DNA of 18,403 bases from an uncultured bacterium (GTDB lineage: Bacteria > Actinomycetota > Coriobacteriia > Coriobacteriales > Eggerthellaceae), in NCBI GenBank assembly GCA_905215035.1, contig CAJMOJ010000041.1, positions 1-18,403 of the forward strand, written 5' to 3'. This document shows, piece after piece, positions 13,590 to 18,403 of this stretch. The notes beneath the pieces were generated by a model that was not told the DNA's origin, did no database searches, and saw only the letters and a program-made list of their open reading frames with translations. The translations under genes were made by a program, and so were the position numbers. The stretch's first letter is position 1. The number at the start of each line of letters is the position of its first letter.

Positions 13590-16500
13590 GTTCATCAAGC
13601 GGAGCATGCGCCTCTACATCAAGCGTATCATCAAAAAACTTTCCCTGTTTATACCGATCAAGCGCCACCAAAGCAATCATTGATGCATTATCAGTGCAAG
13701 CAGATAGCGGCGGCATTGTTAGGCGCACTCCTATTTCAGCACACATATCTTCATAGGCTCTTCGTAGACGAGGGTTAGCAGCAACACCGCCTCCGAGACA
13801 AAATTCATGAGCACCTGTTTCAAGCAAGGCCGTTTTTGCTTTAGCCACTTGTACATCAACAACGGCTTGTTCAAATGATGCCGCTACATCATAGGCATTA
13901 ATCTTTCTACCTGCCTGCTTTTCTTTTTGAAGAAACGTCAGCACAGCAGTTTTAAGACCCGACAAAGAAAACTTATAGTCCCCCGAATGTAACAAAGCAC
14001 GTGGAAACGAAATGGCTTGCGGATTACCCTTTTTGGCAAGTTTTGAAATCAACGGGCCGCCAGGATAACCAAGTCCCATCGCTTTAGCAACCTTATCAAA
14101 CGCCTCTCCAACGGCATCATCAAGTGTTGATCCGAGCGTTTCATAAACACCCCAATCGCGCACCAATACCAGCATGGTATGACCACCCGACACCAAAGAA
14201 ACCACCATAGGAGGCGTAATATCAGGATGCTCAAGACGATTAGCATACAGGTGTCCCTCGAGATGGTTAACTCCAATAAGTGGCACATCAAGTGCCCAAG
14301 AAAGCCCTTTAGCAAAAGCTACTCCGACAACAAGCGCACCCACCAAACCGGGAGCATACGTAACACCAACCGCACCAATATCATCCCAAGACAAGGTTGC
14401 ATCACCGGTATTGAGGCGCGCCTGATCAAGAAGCGCTTCAGCGACACCTGCAATCGCTTCAATATGTTTGCGTGAAGCAATCTCAGGCACAACGCCACCA
14501 AAACGTGCATGAAAATCAATTTGCGATGCCACCACATCAGCAATAATCGTGCCTTCTTGATCAATAAGTGCCGCCGCGGTTTCATCGCAGGAAGTCTCAA
14601 ACGCCACAATCAAATTTCGCGACACCTGAGTTGGAATCCCGTTCTTTGCATAGGGATCCTGCGTATCGAAATTCCATTCATTAAGATCATGTTTATCACA
14701 AGCCTGATCTATATAAGTGCGATCTACTTGATCCGTACAAGTCTGATCAATGCAGGTGCAATCCGTACGAGCAACAGCATTTAGCTGTAATTCCATTCCG
14801 GCTAGATAATGATCCGTCTGCTCTTCTGAAACTGGTAGTGGTCCAGTAAAAATCTTGGCATCTTCTCTGTCTGAATAATAGCGGGGTCGTGTGCCTATCT
14901 CTTGCAATCCCAACGCCCGATAACAGGCATGCGCCCCTGTATTCGAAGCACGCACCTCAAGCGTTGCCTCTGTAGCACCAAGATCGCGCGCGTCACGAGC
15001 TAGCAGAGCAATGAGTTTTTGCGCAATGCCTTGTCGCCTAAAGGCAGGATCCGTTGCAACTTTAAGAATCTGAAGTTGCCCATCAACAATCCAGCCTCCC
15101 GCATACCCAATCAACTCATCGGCTTGCGGATCAACATGTTGTCGGGCTGCCTGCGTTGTTTTGTACGCTGCCCACCAAGTACGATCAGAACGAGGAAGCT
15201 CATCGGCAATTTGCTGTTCATTCCATGCATCTGACCCCATTGTTTCTAATTCAAGTTCAGCAACACGAGCAACATGAGCACCATCAAGTGGTTGATAGCG
15301 AATAGTCCAATCTTGATCGGTCAGCACGCTATGCTCAGATTCAACATGGGTTACACCCGTTTCAAGCTCACTAACCGCAGCGGTGGTAATAGGTTCTTCT
15401 GTCTGAGCAAACTTTTGGCGTTCATGCTCTTCAGCATCAGAAAGACGCGTGTAAATAGGCAGTAATGACAAGGGATTTCCTAGGGCTCTATCCCAAGGAT
15501 CAAGTTCTCCGGCCCGCCATGCAGCTTGTGCAGCATAGAGCAATCCGGCACCAGTTGGACACCACTGCTCTTGCGGCAACAGCGCTTGATCAGTAAAAAG
15601 ATCGCTATATTTATGAAGCGCATCACCCGTGATGATCACTGAAGGAGTTTTAGCGATTGATGCATGGCATGCTCCTGTGAGACACGATGAATTCTCTTCT
15701 GGGATTTGCTCTACTGTATCAGGCAGCCCCATCCACGCACGTGCTAGAGCAGCTTTAATGACTGTATCAGTATTAAGACGCATTACATCGGTATCAGTAA
15801 GGGTATAACGCACAGGATATACCTCTTTGCGCATAGCATCGCCTAATACAACTAATGCCCCTCGTCCTCCCGCTTTTTGATATGCCCATGCTTGCGCATC
15901 CAGTGTTGAAACGCCATAAAGTGGGCAGCCGAGACCCACTGCCATCCCCTTAGCGGTTGCCACACAAATACGAACCCCTGTAAACGATCCAGGACCACGA
16001 CCGCATACCACACAGGCAATTTGCTCACGCTCAATCCCTGCGGTACGCAATACCTGCTTGATACACGCAAGCAGTTTGGTGTTGGAAGCACGAAACGCTG
16101 GTTCTTCAAGTGAAGCAACTATCTCAATTGAACAGTTGGACTCATGAAGTCTGCCCACCCCTACCGCAATTACCTCATTGGCGGTATCAAAGGCAATAAC
16201 ATACTGCTTTGCTACCTGTTCTGTTCGGCGTTGTGTTGCCTGATCTGCTTGGTACTCCTGTGGCTGATCAACGCATTTCAAGATGTAGGACTCTTTATCT
16301 TCGCTTACATCTTTTGCACGTGTTTTCTCGTCACCTGCATCTTCTCCGCCTGAACTCGCTTCACCCGAGCTTGTTTCACCTGATCCTGCTGCACCCGAAC
16401 TCTCTTCACGCGCATCTGTAAGACAACGCTCGTTTATCACACGCGTAATCCAACCTTGAAGAACCCTTTGCGAAACCGGACCCGTTGCACAAGCCGCAAT

Positions 16501-16932
16501 GCTGCGCATAGATTCATCGGTTACCTGAAAAATAAGTTCTAGACGATCATCAGGCAACGCATCCGGAAAGAGTGAAGCCCATTCGATAACTGAAACGGCT
16601 CCTTGCTCAAGAGCATCATAAAACCCAATATCTTCAAGCTGCTCTAAACTCTCAAGACGATACAAATCAAAATGATTAAGGGGCAAACGTCCCTGCATAT
16701 ACACTTCAAGTAGTGAAAAGGTAGGCGATGTTACTGCTTGCGTGATACCCAAACCAGTTGCAAGACCTTGCGTAAAATTGGTTTTTCCCGCGCCAAGATC
16801 ACCATCAAGCGTGATTACCGCATCGGGACATACCTCCTGCGCAAGAAGACTTCCAAGCAGATGAGTTGCCTGCGGATTAGATGTTACAAAAACAGCCGAA
16901 TCATCGGTGTGTTCCACAAGCGTACCACTCAT
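13582..16932 (-). CDS. Four-domain fusion TsaE-TsaB-RimI-TsaD (t6A synthesis and S18 acetylation)
   Basis: TsaB, TsaD and TsaE make the threonylcarbamoyl group of t6A37 in ANN-decoding tRNAs from TsaC-derived threonylcarbamoyl-AMP. RimI acetylates the N-terminus of ribosomal protein S18. In the 1116-residue product, TsaE (about 10-165) has the Walker loop GDLGAGKT (44-51) and HFDLYRLE (87-94). TsaB (about 244-500) has GRGPGSFTGVR (311-321). RimI (about 540-705) has the GNAT acetyl-CoA motif RRQGIA (632-637). TsaD (about 773-1116) has FETSCDETAA, the metal motif HLEGH (890-894), SGGHT (915-919) and CTDNASMIA. Two low-complexity linkers join the domains. I start at the ATG at 16932, 4 bases after the folD stop with GGTGA upstream. 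A GTG at 16965 would overlap folD. Frames and catalytic motifs all look intact. Confidence 0.95.
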   Translation of the reverse strand: MSGTLVEHTDDSAVFVTSNPQATHLLGSLLAQEVCPDAVITLDGDLGAGKTNFTQGLATGLGITQAVTSPTFSLLEVYMQGRLPLNHFDLYRLESLEQLEDIGFYDALEQGAVSVIEWASLFPDALPDDRLELIFQVTDESMRSIAACATGPVSQRVLQGWITRVINERCLTDAREESSGAAGSGETSSGEASSGGEDAGDEKTRAKDVSEDKESYILKCVDQPQEYQADQATQRRTEQVAKQYVIAFDTANEVIAVGVGRLHESNCSIEIVASLEEPAFRASNTKLLACIKQVLRTAGIEREQIACVVCGRGPGSFTGVRICVATAKGMAVGLGCPLYGVSTLDAQAWAYQKAGGRGALVVLGDAMRKEVYPVRYTLTDTDVMRLNTDTVIKAALARAWMGLPDTVEQIPEENSSCLTGACHASIAKTPSVIITGDALHKYSDLFTDQALLPQEQWCPTGAGLLYAAQAAWRAGELDPWDRALGNPLSLLPIYTRLSDAEEHERQKFAQTEEPITTAAVSELETGVTHVESEHSVLTDQDWTIRYQPLDGAHVARVAELELETMGSDAWNEQQIADELPRSDRTWWAAYKTTQAARQHVDPQADELIGYAGGWIVDGQLQILKVATDPAFRRQGIAQKLIALLARDARDLGATEATLEVRASNTGAHACYRALGLQEIGTRPRYYSDREDAKIFTGPLPVSEEQTDHYLAGMELQLNAVARTDCTCIDQTCTDQVDRTYIDQACDKHDLNEWNFDTQDPYAKNGIPTQVSRNLIVAFETSCDETAAALIDQEGTIIADVVASQIDFHARFGGVVPEIASRKHIEAIAGVAEALLDQARLNTGDATLSWDDIGAVGVTYAPGLVGALVVGVAFAKGLSWALDVPLIGVNHLEGHLYANRLEHPDITPPMVVSLVSGGHTMLVLVRDWGVYETLGSTLDDAVGEAFDKVAKAMGLGYPGGPLISKLAKKGNPQAISFPRALLHSGDYKFSLSGLKTAVLTFLQKEKQAGRKINAYDVAASFEQAVVDVQVAKAKTALLETGAHEFCLGGGVAANPRLRRAYEDMCAEIGVRLTMPPLSACTDNASMIALVALDRYKQGKFFDDTLDVEAHAPLDEPY
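14695..14769 (-). repeat. Cys/Asp-rich degenerate repeat linking RimI to TsaD
   Basis: This linker encodes repeating (C/Y)-I-D-Q-(T/A)-C type units with four Cys in a short span (TDCTCIDQTCTDQVD, then RTYIDQACDKHD). The DNA repeats GATC-containing words of about 20-27 bases. It has no TsaD or RimI counterpart and looks like an expanded minisatellite spacer, although the cysteines could bind metal. Confidence 0.5.
16327..16401 (-). repeat. 15-base Glu-X-Ser-Ser-Gly minisatellite linking TsaE to TsaB
   Basis: The codons for ETSSG, EASSG and an earlier ESSG form near-identical 15-base units, part of a Ser/Gly/Glu-rich flexible linker. This is typical of slippage-generated interdomain spacers. 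Confidence 0.55.
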
Positions 16933-16936
16933 CGTA

Positions 16937-17791
16937 TTATTCACCAGCTTGCTGTTCGGCCGCACGTACAGTGTGCTCCATCGTAACCGATGTTGTCACT
17001 GAACCAATACCACCCGGCACGGGGGTCAGTGCCCCAACCAAAGGCTCCACATCGTCAAAATCAACATCTCCGCATAGGTTTCCCTCATCATCAAACGAAA
17101 TTCCTACATCGATCACTGTTTGACCTGCAGAAAAATAGGTATGATCAAATGCCTTTGGTCTTCCTGTAGCACATACAACGATATCAGCCTGGCGTGTTAA
17201 GCTACGCAAATCCTCGGTTCTAGAATGGCACATAGTCACTGAAGCGTTGCGCTTCAAAAGCAACATAGCAACGGGCTTGCCAATTACTAGGCTACGACCA
17301 ACCACCACTACATGCTTTCCCGCCACAGGGATATCATAGTGATCAAGCATGGTAAGGCATGCTTCTGCCGTGCAAGGTGCAAATACCTGTGGGTCATCGC
17401 TAAAAACTGCACCTAAAGAAGCAGTCGAAATCCCATCAATGTCTTTATGGATAACAAGCGCATCGCATACCCTTTTTTCATCTATAAATTCTGGCAAAGG
17501 CCTAAACATAAGACAGCCATTAATGGCGGTAGTATCATTGATGATACGCAGCTGCTCTAACAAATCCTCCTCGGACACTTGTGCATCAAGCGCAAATACC
17601 TGCGTTGCAATACCCAGTGATTCAGCTCGCTTAATAGCAGTGCGTTCATAACTCAAATCATCGGGTCGATCACCCACCCGCACAATACCCAAGGTTGGCG
17701 TAATGCCACACTCTTTGAGCTGCGCAACACGGGGCACAATAGCATCGCGAATTGCATCAACAACCGGCTTTGATTTCATAATAAGAGCCAT
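16937..17791 (-). CDS. folD: FolD-family methylene-THF dehydrogenase with altered cyclohydrolase site
   Basis: FolD normally oxidises 5,10-methylene-THF with NAD(P)+ and hydrolyses the methenyl product to 10-formyl-THF. The 284-residue product keeps the family fold: SYERTAIKRAESLGI (47-61), KDIDGIS (116-122), the dinucleotide motif VGRSLVIGKP, and TPVPGGIG near the C-terminus. Compared by eye with E. coli FolD without gaps in this segment, Tyr50 is kept (Tyr48 here), but catalytic Lys54 is Ala52 and Gln98 of VQLPLP is Phe96 (MFRPLP). Asp121 is kept. Such losses should impair the cyclohydrolase step. I start at the ATG at 17791, with AAGGA 8 bases upstream; the ATG at 17800 has no spacing for a ribosome binding site. 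The gene sits 14 bases after fchA, which can supply cyclohydrolase activity. Confidence 0.93.
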   Translation of the reverse strand: MALIMKSKPVVDAIRDAIVPRVAQLKECGITPTLGIVRVGDRPDDLSYERTAIKRAESLGIATQVFALDAQVSEEDLLEQLRIINDTTAINGCLMFRPLPEFIDEKRVCDALVIHKDIDGISTASLGAVFSDDPQVFAPCTAEACLTMLDHYDIPVAGKHVVVVGRSLVIGKPVAMLLLKRNASVTMCHSRTEDLRSLTRQADIVVCATGRPKAFDHTYFSAGQTVIDVGISFDDEGNLCGDVDFDDVEPLVGALTPVPGGIGSVTTSVTMEHTVRAAEQQAGE

Positions 17792-17805
17792 TAACAACAT
17801 CCTTA

Positions 17806-18403
17806 CTACGCAATTGCTGCGCGCACAAAAAGATACGTCTCACGCGCCTTATTCCCGTAGGTCTCAATAAGCACACGCTGTTTGATTAAAAAGTCTTGCG
17901 CAACTGCTTCATTATCAATTGATTTAGCATTAATAATGATATTAAGCGATGCGCCCTCGAGGGCAGCTTGTGCAAACAATGCCGCAACACCTGCATCAGA
18001 AAGCGCCATTACTGATCCGTTATGGGCCATAAACTCACACAGTACAATCACTTTTGCACAGGCACCCATAATTTCTAGCGGAACCGCGCAAGCATCCACA
18101 AGTGCTGCTTGTGTTGCATCCCGCTTTATTTTTTGTTCCTCTGGAGTTGATGCGGGCATTTTCCAACATGCAGCAAGTGGCTCAAACGCTTGCGCATCTG
18201 CTTCAATCAAAACAATCAACTGTTCTCGAAGTTGCGCAAGTTCATCCAATGCTTGTGCAACCTCAGCCTCTACGGCAGCATATTTCTTTTTACCTACCGT
18301 AAGATTGCCCACCATAGAAGCAAGCGCAGATGCAAGAGCGCCGCAATAAGCAGAAGCGCCACCCCCTCCCGGAGTTGGCGCTTTAGTTGCAAGTTCAGAA
18401 ATA
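17806..18403 (-). CDS. fchA: Methenyl-THF cyclohydrolase FchA (cyclodeaminase family), 5' end cut by the window
   Basis: The frame enters from the right edge: an open reading continues upstream of the internal Met at 18315 and encodes ISELATKAPTPGGGGASAYC. PTPGGG is the N-terminal signature of the FTCD_C/FchA family, so the true start is outside the window. Further matches are SMVGNLTVGKKKY, the DAQAFEPL segment, and the C-terminal GSVMALSDAGVAALFAQAAL with GASLNIIINAKSIDN. Members hydrolyse 5,10-methenyl-THF to 10-formyl-THF or deaminate formimino-THF. Because folD follows at once and no formiminotransferase gene is visible, cyclohydrolase is the better guess. The visible part is about 198 residues, close to the usual length of about 210, so only a few residues are missing. 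Confidence 0.92.
   Translation of the reverse strand, partial: ISELATKAPTPGGGGASAYCGALASALASMVGNLTVGKKKYAAVEAEVAQALDELAQLREQLIVLIEADAQAFEPLAACWKMPASTPEEQKIKRDATQAALVDACAVPLEIMGACAKVIVLCEFMAHNGSVMALSDAGVAALFAQAALEGASLNIIINAKSIDNEAVAQDFLIKQRVLIETYGNKARETYLFVRAAIA

Noticed and set aside
14049..16421. Open frames of 60-98 codons in other frames of the TsaE-TsaB-RimI-TsaD fusion
   Set aside because: They fall wholly within intact, motif-bearing domains of the fusion and have basic, low-quality translations.

Overview
The window looks like chromosomal DNA from a Coriobacteriia member of the Actinomycetota, probably near Atopobium, Lancefieldella or Olsenella. This is inferred from protein character, moderate GC judged by eye, and the mix of genes: ammonia-dependent NadE, FolD paired with a separate FchA, a fused t6A synthesis gene, and a very large wall-anchored surface protein with a non-canonical sorting motif. 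No 16S rRNA or other decisive marker is present, so the placement is tentative. I found no tRNA, rRNA, CRISPR array, insertion sequence or phage gene.

Layout. Nearly everything is on the minus strand; only menG and one apparently broken small gene are on the plus strand. Bases 1-1569 hold an accessory block: a SHOCT-domain gene cut by the left edge, a SHOCT-TM2 membrane protein, and an unrecognised putative lipoprotein. Bases 1570-1995 hold several inverted repeats and a frameshifted small plus-strand gene. Bases 1996-6849 encode a 1617-residue secreted surface protein with seven related beta-rich modules. A 320-base spacer with a clear intrinsic terminator separates it from nadE. Bases 8198-10983 form a compact cluster that reads, in transcription order, small membrane protein, TatA/B-like protein, TatC, HypA, HypB. 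Bases 11094-12476 encode an amidohydrolase-superfamily protein that has lost most metal ligands. It diverges from menG (plus strand) across a promoter-bearing spacer. From 13582 to the right edge is a tight minus-strand operon: fchA (cut by the right edge), folD, then a single 1116-residue gene fusing TsaE, TsaB, RimI and TsaD.

How the genes fit together. FchA and FolD act in one-carbon folate metabolism. FolD lacks two residues of its cyclohydrolase site, so the neighbouring FchA probably supplies that step. The TsaE/TsaB/TsaD parts make t6A37 on tRNAs and RimI acetylates ribosomal protein S18. Tat exports folded proteins, classically including [NiFe]-hydrogenase subunits, and HypA/HypB insert nickel into such enzymes, so their adjacency is functionally suggestive although no hydrogenase gene is in view.

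The most interesting points are the four-domain t6A/RimI fusion, the predicted amidohydrolase pseudoenzyme, the FolD active-site losses beside FchA, and the broken small gene. No wholly new multi-gene system (defence, mobile element, biosynthetic cluster) is evident.
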